From: Atherix ibis
Lineage: Eukaryota > Arthropoda > Insecta > Diptera > Athericidae
Length of the DNA: 64,000 bases
Reading direction: 5' to 3'
Assembly (NCBI GenBank): GCA_958298945.1
Contig: OY282609.1
Location: 27,129,212-27,193,211 of the forward strand
Part shown: piece after piece, positions 19,900 through 31,700 of the stretch
Layout of the letters: every line of letters begins with the position of its first letter
Position numbering within the stretch: the stretch's first letter is position 1
Notes under the pieces: generated by a model
The model's database searches: none
Seen by the model: the letters and a program-made list of their open reading frames with translations, nothing else
Told to the model about the DNA's origin: nothing
Made by a program: the position numbers and the translations under genes

Positions 19900-22405
19900 C
19901 TTTTCTAATAAATTTTTTTTTTTATTAATATTCTAAACAAAAATCATCTAAAAAAATCTAATTTTCTAGAAAGGTGTTCTTTCTTGGACCTCATAAAAAT
20001 TTATCGAAGAAATTCTCCAAATCATCAAATTAAAAATAATCCCAAAAAAAAAGGAAAAACTCTTAAAATATTTTCAATTTATTTCAATAACTAACAATTT
20101 TAATTTGTAAATAAATACATTTTCAAAAATTTCTAATAGAAGCAATAATTTTTTTTTTTTTTTTAAATAAAGATTTAATATTAAGAAAATACCAATAAAA
20201 ATATATGTATTAAAGATCAATTGTATGTAAGGAAATTTTCTAAAAATAATTCGAAAAATTCTTTTCAAATTGCAAATTCCAAATTTTTTCTATGTTATAA
20301 ATATTTAACTATTAGTGTTGGTTTTAATTTATGAATTTAATCCTTTTGGAAATAAAAGTTTTCTTTTTTTCTTTTAATTAAATAAAAATTTTCTAATCAT
20401 GAAATTCAACTTTTTTTAATACTATGTTTGGCCAAGCCTAAAATGCTATATATATTATTTTGCTAATTGTTATTTTACATTTAAATTTGTTTACTGAAAT
20501 TAAATAATAAATAAATACAATAATATATATTTTTTTATTCTGATATTATGTTGACCATTTTTCACTATGGTGAATTTTTTGCAAATAAAAATGGAACAAA
20601 AACTAGATGATAACAACAAAATAGCCCATCCTTAATGCATAAATTTATTTTAATGAAACAAAACCTAAAACAAAACGGCATAATCCCGCTCCCAAATGAG
20701 GTGAAAATAATGTTGGCGAAAATTATCCCTTAAAGTATTCGTATCGATTTCATAGGATGAAATGGGAAATTATATAAATACAGTTAAAGCATAACCAAAT
20801 TTAGATCATGGAAAAAGCGAAGAAGAATTTTCCAAAAGGAGAGCTTTTCTATACTAAAAGTTATAATAACATCGCACGGTAATATGAGTAAATTTGTATT
20901 TGGTTTTTGTATCACTTTTTTTCTATTTATAGGGGTTTTTTTCTCTTAAAAAATAAAATAAACTATGGTAGCAAATAGGCAAATGTATTCTTTTTGAAAA
21001 TATACATTATAAAACCATATGTCCATGTTGAACTTTATTCACATAAAAAAAATTGAATATTATTTACACTAGCACAAATAATATTTCAAATATAAAAGAA
21101 TAAATGCAAATACCTCCTCCCTCATCCCTTGGTATTGGTGAGAAAAAATTTGCAAAATTTCTTTTATGAAATCGATCCACATTTTTTTTTTATTTAAAAA
21201 TCACAAACACTAAAATAGTTGCAAATTTAGAGTTGGGAGTGCATTAAATAATTGCTTACAATATTATATAATCACCTTCGATTGTTCTTTTTCAGGTGTG
21301 CATAATTTCACCTCTTTTACGATCCGGAATAAACATTTTTCGCTTCAATCCTTTTTGGAATATGTTTATTGTCCAATGAAGTAGAAGATAAACGATAAAG
21401 GTAATGACGTGGTAAATATTTTCAAGGTAAAGTTTCGTCCCTTTTTATTTTTCATATTTAGAACAATATTTATAAATAAAGTTTTATTTGTAATTGAAAT
21501 TATTGCTCGAATAATTTAGTACTTGTTTTTGAAGATGATTTTTATTATATAGTCGTCCTTTTTCAATTCTTTCGAAATTTGTATCTTTTTCTGTAATTTT
21601 TACGGGTTATCGAACAAATCTAGTTACGGGTTATATATTTTGTGCTTTGGCATAGTTATCAAATATATATATTATTTAGGGTATACGTAATATTTGTTTA
21701 GCATTATAATTTGCCATCTTACATGGTTCATTATTTATTTGACCGTTGAATACGCAAAAGATACGCTGATTGGGTGCTGAAACAATAGGCTTTTGGGGGT
21801 GACAAGTAACTGTGAAGAAACCACTGACGTCTGCGAAAAGTTACTTTTCGTCTGAAGGTTTCATTGGCGTGATTTTTTTTTAAATTCTGAGCAAAAATAA
21901 ATATCTTAGTCGAGATAATATGCGATTTTAACAAAATGTTGCTATAAGCTATGTTATATAACATAACAAAATTTGTAATTAATGCGTGAAAATATGTTAC
22001 GACGCATATGTGTAATGTTGCGATTTGGTGATGTCAATTTGGTGATTGTCCTAGGAAATTCAATTTGGTGATTGTCCTAGGAAAACCATTCGACTTTTTC
22101 CTATAAAACTATACAAGAGACTATATTAACATATAAGATAGTTGTTAAGTTTTAAAGCATTTACAAAATAACATCCATTAAATGTGAATTTATATTCGGA
22201 AATAAGCGAAAAACTACACAAAAATGTATCCCAAAATAATTGAGTACTGCAAGAGAAGTCCTGTGATAATTATTTAAATAATTATTTACTTTATTTTTAA
22301 TTATAAAATTTAATCATTATTTTATAATAAAAATCTTATTTGAAATATTATTTATTTTTTTATTAAAATTTACTCTTCAATGCATAAATTGAAAAATCAC
22401 GCATA
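19900..22405. other. AT-rich spacer, no gene seen
   Basis: About 2.5 kb of A/T-rich sequence. A few short open frames are visible (for example 21731-21964, - strand) but none resembles a known family or has supporting signals. Confidence 0.5.
22035..22083. repeat. Short tandem duplication, ~25-bp unit x2
   Basis: TCAATTTGGTGATTGTCCTA followed by GGAAA occurs twice in direct succession; a partial third start (GATTTGGTGATGTCAA) lies just upstream. Confidence 0.85.
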
Positions 22406-23480
22406 CAGGGTGTTTTTTATGGTCCGCGCCGCCATTTTTGTTGCGTCGCCATTTTGATTTGGATGACATTTGTCTGTTGGTATTTGACAGTTGTAAAGAG
22501 TGGTTGATCACAATTTATTATGGAGCATTTTATGCCGCAACAACATTTTATTTAAATAATTGTTCAATTATGAAAACGCGTAGAAAATAACGTGATTTTT
22601 TTGGTGTTAATCATATGCCGAGCAAATTAACTGTTCAGCGTGTAAAGAATAATTTTGAAAATATGCATACATTGGGAGATAAAACGAAGACTGAACGTAC
22701 ACCTGAAAAAATTGATGCAGTGAGGCAGAGTATTGCTGAATGCCCAGGTACCTCCCATCGAGGCCGTGCACAAGAATTGGGAATATCTCTATCATGTTGG
22801 TAAGCAATTCCCAAAAAAAATTGATTTTTTTACCTGTTAAAAAATTCAATTTGCACAACAGCTGCAGTTAAAGGACCATGAACGGGGGCGAGACTGGAGT
22901 GATCGAATTTTACAGCTCGGTATAGACGGCCACCATTTTTGGCAAAAAATTATTATGACCGACAAAGCATGCTTCGTTTTGTTAATAAACAAAATAGGCG
23001 CTATTGGGGCTCTGAAAACCCTCAACTGATACACAAAAGACCACTACGCCCTAATAGAGTAACTTGTATGGTGTGGCATCATTGGCCAGTTACTAACGAT
23101 CACTTTTGGGACATGTTGGAATACTTTATTCTGCCCTAATTGGATCAATTAGGCCTACAGAATATGTGGTTCCAAAAACACGGTGCCACATCACACACAG
23201 GTCGTGCGACGATGCAAATTTTAAGAGAAATTTTTCCCGTCCGAATAATGTCAAAAAGTGATGATACACATATCGACTGGCCCCCACGATCCCTTAATTT
23301 GAACTCTCCCATTTTTTTTCGTATGATGATATTTAAAGGAAAAGGTGTACACTAACAAACGAACCCCAACCTCAATTGAAACGAAATTGCTGAAATAATA
23401 CCAGAAGTTTTGGAAAATGTCATGAAAACATTGCGCTACGTCCAGAGGCAGGAATTTGACCAACAGCATACTCCATACAT
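22406..23480 (+). mobile_element. DD41D-type mariner, nearly complete but decayed
   Basis: A Tc1/mariner element whose left end, after TA at 22404-22405, begins CAGGGTGTTTTTTATGG and matches the ends of the 13467 copy. A transposase start ATG lies near 22520. In order: a helix-turn-helix region with TPEKIDAVRQSIAECPGTSHRGRAQELGIS (22700-22800, two overlapping motifs); DWSDRILQLGIDGHHFWQK; MTDKACFV (first catalytic Asp retained); YWGSENPQLIHKRPL; NMWFQKHGATSHTGRAT (second Asp replaced by His); and FPVRIMSK with WPPRSLNLNSPIFF (third Asp lost). The 41-residue spacing expected between the second and third Asp points to the DD41D (rosa-like) branch. Stops and shifts interrupt it, and no right terminal repeat is visible. 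Confidence 0.82.
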
Positions 23481-23489
23481 AATACTTAA

Positions 23490-24020
23490 CACCATATAGT
23501 CAATTATTAAAATATAAATTATAAAATTGTATTTTATTTAAAAGTTATTTTTAAAAAACTTCGACCTCGAACATATTGTAAAGCAAACTCCGTTTTTAAT
23601 CACATAAGGGAAAAGCTTCCAGGAAGGCCCTTCTTTTTAATGTTCCTAATTTTACCTTATATATAAGCAACTTCAAACTCTTCAAAACTTTTAAAAAATT
23701 AAGTACGCTTATTTGGAAAATAATTTAAATAATTCAATTTTCGAAGACTATATCAGAAAATGTTATTTTTTATTTGTTTTTTTTTTAATTGTTTTAAAAA
23801 TTATTGTAAAAAAATAAAAGAAAATTCTTTTTTTTTAAAAGAAAATATTCATAAATTGTTCTGAATTTTAAAACAATTCATAAATTTTTTAAAAATTCAC
23901 CAAACAAACTCTTCAGTTCTACTACTTGAAAATTTTGCAGAACTAAAAGCTTTTTGGACAACCAAAATAATACAAGAATATGATTGAAGATACTTCTAAC
24001 GAAATCACAGTTGTATCAAT
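23490..24020. other. AT-rich spacer, no gene seen
   Basis: Low-complexity sequence between the mariner remnant and the hairpin at 24025; nothing recognised. Confidence 0.5.
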
Positions 24021-24024
24021 TTAC

Positions 24025-24075
24025 GTACTATGGAAACTGGTTAAAAGTAAACCTTTTAACCAGTTTCCATAGTAC
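24025..24075. repeat. Perfect 23-bp inverted repeat, 5-nt loop
   Basis: Left arm 24025-24047 (starting GTACTATGGAAACTGG) and right arm 24053-24075 are exact reverse complements, separated by TAAAC. The arms are only moderately AT-rich, so chance pairing is unlikely. Confidence 0.95.
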
Positions 24076-24079
24076 CTAA

Positions 24080-25639
24080 GATAGTATAAGTGGCATTGCA
24101 GCCAACAAACAAATCGAAAATAATTTTAAAAAAAACAGTAATAGTTAATGCAATAAAGAAGAAAAAAACAACGACATTTTTAATGGTCCCTTATTTCATT
24201 GGCAAAACACGATTACGATTAACAGTTTTGTGCGGTTTAAACGTAACCAAGGTTTAACGAGTTCGTTGCAGTTGAATCTGCCAGTAAAGTCTAGTTGCAG
24301 GCTAAAAATCCAGTTGTAAGTGGTAGGAGTTCGAATGCAACGGAAAATCCTTCAACAGGTATTCTACATGGATTGGCACTAAATGTACATACTTAATTCA
24401 ACAGGTAAAAATCTGTTTTTGAAAACTCATCCGCACCATAAGACTTACAGATAAGACGGCCAGACAAACAGACAGTCAGTATATCATGCCTTTTCCTTCA
24501 TTGAATATTAAAATATGCGTACAGACAAACGAGTCCATGCGAGACTGTATATTAAATTCATATCGACAGAAGATTAACTTCGACTTAGTCTGGAAGTGAC
24601 AGTCTCGGCTAAAAATAATGCTATTCATGTTTTTTCCTCTTCTCTTGTCGTTTATTTTTCTTCTCTCTATCATTTTTTCTCTCACACTATAGCTTAGTCT
24701 AGATGTCACAGTCAAATTGTGCGTCTTAAAAACCAAATTCTAGTATTGCCGGTATTTGGATATTGTTTTTATTGTTTTATTTGATAAAGTCTTATATCAT
24801 TTTTCCAACTAATTTTTTTCTTTTTTCGCATACACATATTTAAAAGTTTGTTTTTCCCCTCTTTTATTTTATAAAAATTCTCCAAAGTCATATATTGAAA
24901 AATATATCATTTTAGCATATAAGAAATTAAAAGTTTTTGCAAAAAAATTTTGTGTATCCTTTAGTGGTTATTAAAAATTTCGTATCGAATTTTATACTGT
25001 AATTTACCAACATAATTTACCAACATAATTTTCTTACAAAAATTCTTTAAAAAAAAATTGTTTCATGTGAAAACGTTGCAGAAATATTTTTTAGACCCTA
25101 AATAATATGTAAAAAAAAAGATACTTAAAAGGTCTCTTTTGATTTGTGTATCTTTAGCTCTTTCCTGCGATAATTATATATGTATGCATTCACACATAAG
25201 TGGATAAGGAGTTAAGCGAATTTAACGTATTGTTCACTCTTTCGTGGGGTGGGGGGCATAGAAAGAGATAGAAGTATTAAAAAAATATAATTTGATAAAT
25301 GAAAAATAAATAATTTCAACAAAAAAATTGAGAAAAGAGCTCAAATATGTTAAATATAAAACAAACGTACTTAAATACAACTTTGCACACTATCACTGTA
25401 AGTGGACATATATGTATAGGTACATATCTCTCGTATTTGGTATTTAGCTTACGAAAAATATATATATAAATTTGCATGCATATGAGTACATCCGTCCGTA
25501 CGTTCATGAGGATTTATTGATATGTATACAATCGTCTGTACAAGTGGTCGTGTACTGAATACGCAAATCAACTATATGGCATTTGGATTTCGAAGAAATT
25601 CCGAATACAGGCAAGGGCAAAAATAAAAATTGTAAATAA
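24080..25639. other. Spacer with a GC-richer stretch at 24190-24720
   Basis: Part of this region (24190-24720) is less AT-rich and could be a non-coding exon, regulatory DNA or an unrecognised repeat, but no motif decides between these. The remainder is A/T-rich. Confidence 0.4.
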
Positions 25640-26010
25640 AAAAAAAAACAAAATTAAAACACATAGACTTGTGGTGGTGGTATGTCATAATCTACCAAAT
25701 GCTGATAATGGCTAAGCTAGTGTCTTATGGTCAGCGGGTGTATGGATGTGTCAGACGACAAGAGATGATAAGATTATTGTAGGATGTCGACTGGTAAGCA
25801 ACAAGGTGATTTGGAATCTAGTAAAAATGACAGACGCCAGAGGAGGCTCTATACTCCGAGCACTCGTATAGCGTGTCCGCCGCATGGAATCATCCAATAT
25901 ATGCACTGGTGTGGATAGATTGGAACTTCCACCAGAGCAAGTGCTTCAGTAGGTGATCGGACGTTGTGTGCTTTAGAACTTAAAAAGCTCCCGGAACCAG
26001 AACTAATCGA
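25640..26010. other. Unassigned GC-richer block
   Basis: About 370 bp with clearly higher GC than its surroundings. The + strand has short open pieces such as DDKIIVGCRLVSNKVIWNL followed by VKMTDARGGSILRAL, broken by stops. I recognise no family. Candidates are an old transposon, a pseudogene, or an untranslated exon of the gene that starts at 28648. Confidence 0.3.
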
Positions 26011-28647
26011 AAAGATTTTGTAAAATTCGTTAGCTTCTATTTTTTAGGTTATTTTTTGTTATTTTTTTTTATTGTTTCTTAAACGTTTGGAAAGTTTACC
26101 AAAATAGATTAGAATAAAATGTGTTATTTTTGGTTATATTATTATGTGTATTATAATTAAAATTTTCATTAATAAAGAGACAGACTTAAAATGGAAAAAG
26201 CAAGAGACAGAAAAAAATAACGTTTCTTCTTTTTAACCATTTTTCTATTGAATTAATTAAAATAAATGTGAAAATAATAATAATTAAATAGTAAAATTTA
26301 TGCAATTTACCAAAAAAGAAAAAAGACTTGCCAAAAGACATAAAAAGTGATAAAATTTAAAATTCCAAAATAAATTAAAATTTTTCAAAAAATTATAATT
26401 GATTATTAATAAAATTGAAAATTTTATAAATTTGAAATAATTTCAATAACAACAACAACAAAAAATATAAAATAAATTTTCTACTTTTTTTTTAAACATA
26501 AAACCAAAAAAATAACACTATTTTAATAGTGATTTTTATAAAAAAAAAATACCAAAAATGAAGTTTTGTTTAAAAAAAAAATTTTCTATGATTAAACTGT
26601 TGAAGCATCCTAGTTTTTTTTTAGATATTTTATCCTTAAAAGAATGAGTCCAAAAATTTATTTACAAACACCAAAAAATACTATTAATATCTTACAAATT
26701 TCAAATAATTTCAACTAAAACCAAAAATAAAACTACAAAAATATACAACACATCCCCCCTCCCTCCTCTCTTCATCTTCCCAGGCCAAAAAAACTAACAA
26801 AAATCCCATCTGATCTAATTATAGAAGAAAAGCTAATTTCTAATTTTTTTCCGATTTTTCTAACGTAATTTTTCTAATATTTTCCCAATCGCTTAGATTT
26901 TTCATACATAATTTTGCCACAATTACTTTGTTTTTAATTTTAATAGTTCTCTAATATTTAATTTCATAAAAAATTAGAAAACTTCCTTTTAAAAAAAAAA
27001 AAGGTTTTAAGAATTTTTATAGAAAAAGGCCTTTTTTTACGTTTGATTTTTTATAGATTTTCGTATTATATAAACGGAATTTTTTATTTATTTTTAATTC
27101 AATCTACTTATAGTCTTCAAAAAAAAAAATATCTCAGTTATTAACAAAACTATTCTCACCTATCATCATTGGAAGAATTTTCGAAAAATAAAAATACTTT
27201 CAATTGGGGAATTAGGAAAATTTTGCAATTAATAATACAAAAAATTGACTAATTTTCTATTTGTTACCAAAAAATTATTTTCGTAAAACCAAGTTCATTG
27301 GAAAATTTCAATTGGAATTTCACAACCCTATGATATCATCATTTGTGTTTTGTTTTATTTTAAAAGTAAATTTTTATTGTTTATTTTTATAGCAGATATT
27401 TTTCAAAACTTTTTATTACTGATCATTTTTTTATAATATTTCTTATATAAATCTTTAAATATACCTTAATTATATAGAATTTTATTTTCGCGCCAATTTT
27501 TCATAAGCTAATATATTACAATACTATCACATATCTAATATAAGCGATAAAAGAAAAAGTTTTCTCAAATAATAACCGCCTCCAACTGCTGTCAACAATT
27601 TTTTACTTCTGATAGTAAAAAAATCGACTTTATTTCATAATAAAGACTAATACACACCAACTAATTACATAATTTCTGTACTTTTTCTTTAAAAAATCAA
27701 TCGAAGCGTAAATTACGAAAAGTGTAGTAGATTTTTTTTTTCTATTTTTTTGGTTATAATTTTTTTGGTCTGTGTAAACATTTACAATAAAAATATTTTG
27801 AAAAATTGATGACATTTTTTACATTTTACCTTAATCCTGTTAAAGAGGAAAATATTCTAGAACCAAATTGTTAAACGAATTAAAAAGAAACTAAAATTTT
27901 ACCAAAAAAATAAATGTTTAGACGTATAATTTAAATTATTTCTATTTAAATAATAGGAATAGTAATGTTTTTATTTAAAATGTCATTAAAAAAAATTAAT
28001 TAATATGAAAAATAAAAATAATAATTTAAAACGTAATTTAGAAATTTAAAAATAATTTAGAAAAAGAAAAATTTACTATCAAAATTAACTTTAAATAAGA
28101 AAAATAATTTAATAAATAAAATAAAAACTTTACAAATATTTAAAGTGTAAAACAATCATATTAAGTTATTAAATTTGATTAGATCTTTATTAAACCATAA
28201 AAAATATAATCGAGCTTTAAAATCATTTGGATTTTCGAGCTTGGAAATATTTTATTCGATTTTATAATAAATAAAATACAAAATAAAGTAACTTTTCATT
28301 TAACTATTATGAAAATTTATCAACTCAAAAATGCATAAAATATTTTGTGTACTAGAAAAATTATAAAGAAGAACATTTCGAGGATCTTTTTCTAATTATT
28401 TTACAAACTAATCAAAATCCATTTTTTTCCTAAATTTCTCCTAAATAGATTGCCTACTGGAAATAAAAATATCTAATTTCTTTTATATACATAAATAAAA
28501 AATAAAGAAACAAACAAAAAAATAGTGTATTAATAAACAAAAATTAAAAACTATAAAAATATAATCTAGATTTAAACAAAAAAAAACTTAATTTTTATTA
28601 AAAATAATTATTATTAATATTAAAAGTTCTAAGATAATTCATCAATA
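26011..28647 (+). other. AT-rich 5' flank / possible 5' UTR of beta-subunit gene
   Basis: Very A/T-rich. It must contain or lead to the 5' untranslated region of the gene starting at 28648, but I see no clear TATA box with initiator, so no transcription start is called. The start context AATAATGG is acceptable for an insect initiator ATG. Confidence 0.4.
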
Positions 28648-28780
28648 ATGGGCGACAAAGTTGTACCGAATGGAAATTATGAATTTCAATTTCCAATGAA
28701 AAAGGAAAAATTACCTTGGAATTATATTTTCTATAATCCAAAAGATGGAACCATTCTTGGTCGTACCGGAAAAAGCTGGT
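28648..28780 (+). CDS. nrv: nrv exon 1 (coding part)
   Basis: Encodes residues 1-44 plus one base, from MGDKVVPNGN to GRTGKSW. The donor is T|GTAAGT at 28781. The stretch NPKDGTILGRTGKSW is the strongly conserved membrane-proximal cytoplasmic segment of insect beta subunits. The reading frame upstream of 28648 offers no better start. Confidence 0.93.
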
Positions 28781-31700
28781 GTAAGTCCCAATGAATTTAT
28801 ATTATTTTTTTTTGTTAATTTTGTATTTGAAGAAAAAAAAACAATATTTCATATATTTTTAAGACTTTTGTTTTTGAAAAATTTAATTATAATAAGGAGA
28901 AGTATTTTTTTGCTAAAATAAAATTGCTAAAATACTATTGTAAAAAAATATATTAAAAATGAAATTAAAATGTTAAATTTTTTATTAACTAAAAGAAAAA
29001 TTAAAAAAAAAACTATAAACTTAAATAAGTACAAGGAAAACTTTGAATCTTGAACTTAGGGAGAAATGTTGCGCAACATTTACTTATACGCAAATAAGTG
29101 TGTACTATTTTGTTGCTAGGCTATGCAATATTTCATCGACTTTCTATGTATCAATTCTGGTTTCAAACTTTAAAGTCCTTTATATATTTTTAATTTTTTT
29201 TTAAATAAATTCTTATTTCTAATCATTATGGACTTTAATTAACATTAAATTAGAAAATTATAAATATTTAATTTTCAAATGTTTACATTGAAAATTTCAA
29301 AATAATTTTAAAAAAGTACTTTTGCAATTGTTTAGAAAGTTAATGGTATTTTCTTTATATGTATGTTTAAAAAAAAAATATTTTATTTTTTTGTATTGTA
29401 GGAGAACTTGGCTTATTTATTTTTTAATTTTAACTAGTTAAGAAATCATGTTTCCATGTGCTTTTGAGGTGTCGCTAAGTGCCAAGAGGAAGAAAAATTG
29501 TCGATAATTTTTAGGAGATTATAATGGAAGCGTAGATAGGAATAGCATTTTTGTAATGAGTCTTCAGAATTTAATTAAAAATTATTTTATTCAAAATGAT
29601 AGTATATCCCTATTTATATTTATGGAAATATTATTGAAGCCCAGATAAAACATTTTCTAACTTGAAAAAAAACAATGTCTAACCAGAAAATTTAATCACA
29701 AAAAATTCTTTATTCGAAAAATGCTTATTATTTTGATTGAAAAAGGTCAAAAAAATAACATTTTTACTGAAAAAATTTTATTTGAAGAAATTTTTGGAAA
29801 AATATTAACAACTACTACAAAATATGAAAAACATTCCTAATAATTTTTATTAAACCGAACGAACAAAAAATTACATCTCGATTATTTTTAATTATTATAT
29901 TGTTGTTAGATAGAAAAATATACAGACTTCCAAATACGAGTTGATAGCAAATTTTTTTTTCACTCTCTGTTAATAAATTAATTTTTGATTAACATTCAGT
30001 TATAATCGTTTCTCTTTGTTTGCGCTCTTTTTAATTTTCTTCGTCTGTAATCAATTAATGATTATTCAAAATAAAAAAAGATATACGAAATTGAAAAAAA
30101 AGCGGTAATTAGTTACCAATAACGTATTGTAATCGGTTATCAATATGATCGATTATCGAGTGTCCTTGCCTTTTCCGTTATCATATTGGCGTCACTATCA
30201 TCGAACAAGTTTCTATTACAATTTTGTGCCTAATTATCTGAATATCATAAACTATAATCAGCTGTTGAATTGGAAATATTTTGGGACTCTAAAGAATTTT
30301 AATTTTCGCTCCCATTTTCCTCAGAGAATATTTTTTTTATCAATTTCAGTCGAAAAAAAATTAACTCGTATTTAACAAAACCTTATAAGCAAAAATATGT
30401 TTGCTTATAAGCTTTTGTTAAATACGATCTGATATATCTTGCAGATTTCCCCTTTAAATAGCTTGTACGTTAGTCCCACCTAGACGATCAATGCAAAATT
30501 TGAACTTCTTCCGATCAGTATGCGACGCTATAGAACGTAGCAGGAGACATTGTGTTTTTATTGTTCGTTATGAAAAATGGAAAAATGTAATTTTGAGATA
30601 AAATTTGCCATCAAATTTGGTGTCAAGCTTATTGATTTGATGAGTTTGATTAATGAAAATTTTCCTTATCAAGGACACGCTTACTCCAGTAGCAAAAAGC
30701 ATTTTTGGGAGATCTAGCCTAGATGATGTAGAATGGATGTGTGCGTTAGACCTTCGATTAGCAAAAAAAGCTCTTTGAAACGCTCAGGAAAAGGTTTTCT
30801 TCGTCAGATCAGACCTTTTAGACATTTGGATACTGCTGTCACATAGGCATCTTCATCAATGAGTTTTTGTGGAATAAAAAGAAATTCATATGGGTCCGCA
30901 GCTAACCGATTCAACCGATCTGAGGACTTTCATTATCGAAAAACAAGATAAGAGGACGCCATCTTGGTACTGTCGAAAACATCAAAAAGAGGGTAACCAA
31001 GAAGCTCAGGGCAATTCCATTTAAAGAACCACTTTTAAAAAAATAGAATTTATGTTAAACATAAAATAAAATTGTTATAAAAAAAACAGTAGGACTAAAT
31101 AATATTTTTATATTTTTTTTGATTTATTTATGAAAATAAATCCAAAAAAATTATAGAAATATTATAAAATAGTAAAAAATTATAAAATAAATAAAAAATA
31201 ATATTTATCGAATATGAAAAATTTTATGAAACAAAAATTTTTGGGAAATAAAAGAAGGATTCAATCAAACTCTACAGGCTATTTTCTACTGACGTTTAGT
31301 GCACTAAACTATATTTTTCAGCCATAAAAGGACTATATTTTTATCAAAAAAAATGTCTCTTTGACTTAGAAGAGTTCTTTATCCAAAAGAAAATTTCTTT
31401 TAAACACGACCATTAGAATATTTTAAAGACTATTATTTATAATAAAAGACAAATTTGAAGAAAAAAACTCTTTAAAAACTACTATCACAAATAAATAACT
31501 CATCACTTCAGAATGAAATTGACTAAATTCATTTTAGTTTATAATTAAAAGAAGAAAACGAAAATATTTTGTGCTATTTTGAGAAATGCTACAATTTTCA
31601 AAACGAATAAAAAACCATTCAACTAAATATTTTTGGAAAATCAAGTCAGTCATCTCAATGCGCACATGTGCTATCTTCTATTTTTATAAAATACAACAAT

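Noticed and set aside
24264..24342. tRNA-like layout: CGTTGCA and TGCAACG 78 nt apart with GTTCGAAT near the 3' end
   Set aside because: The D and anticodon arms cannot be drawn properly, the T stem does not pair beside the GTTCGAAT loop, and the usual conserved bases are missing.
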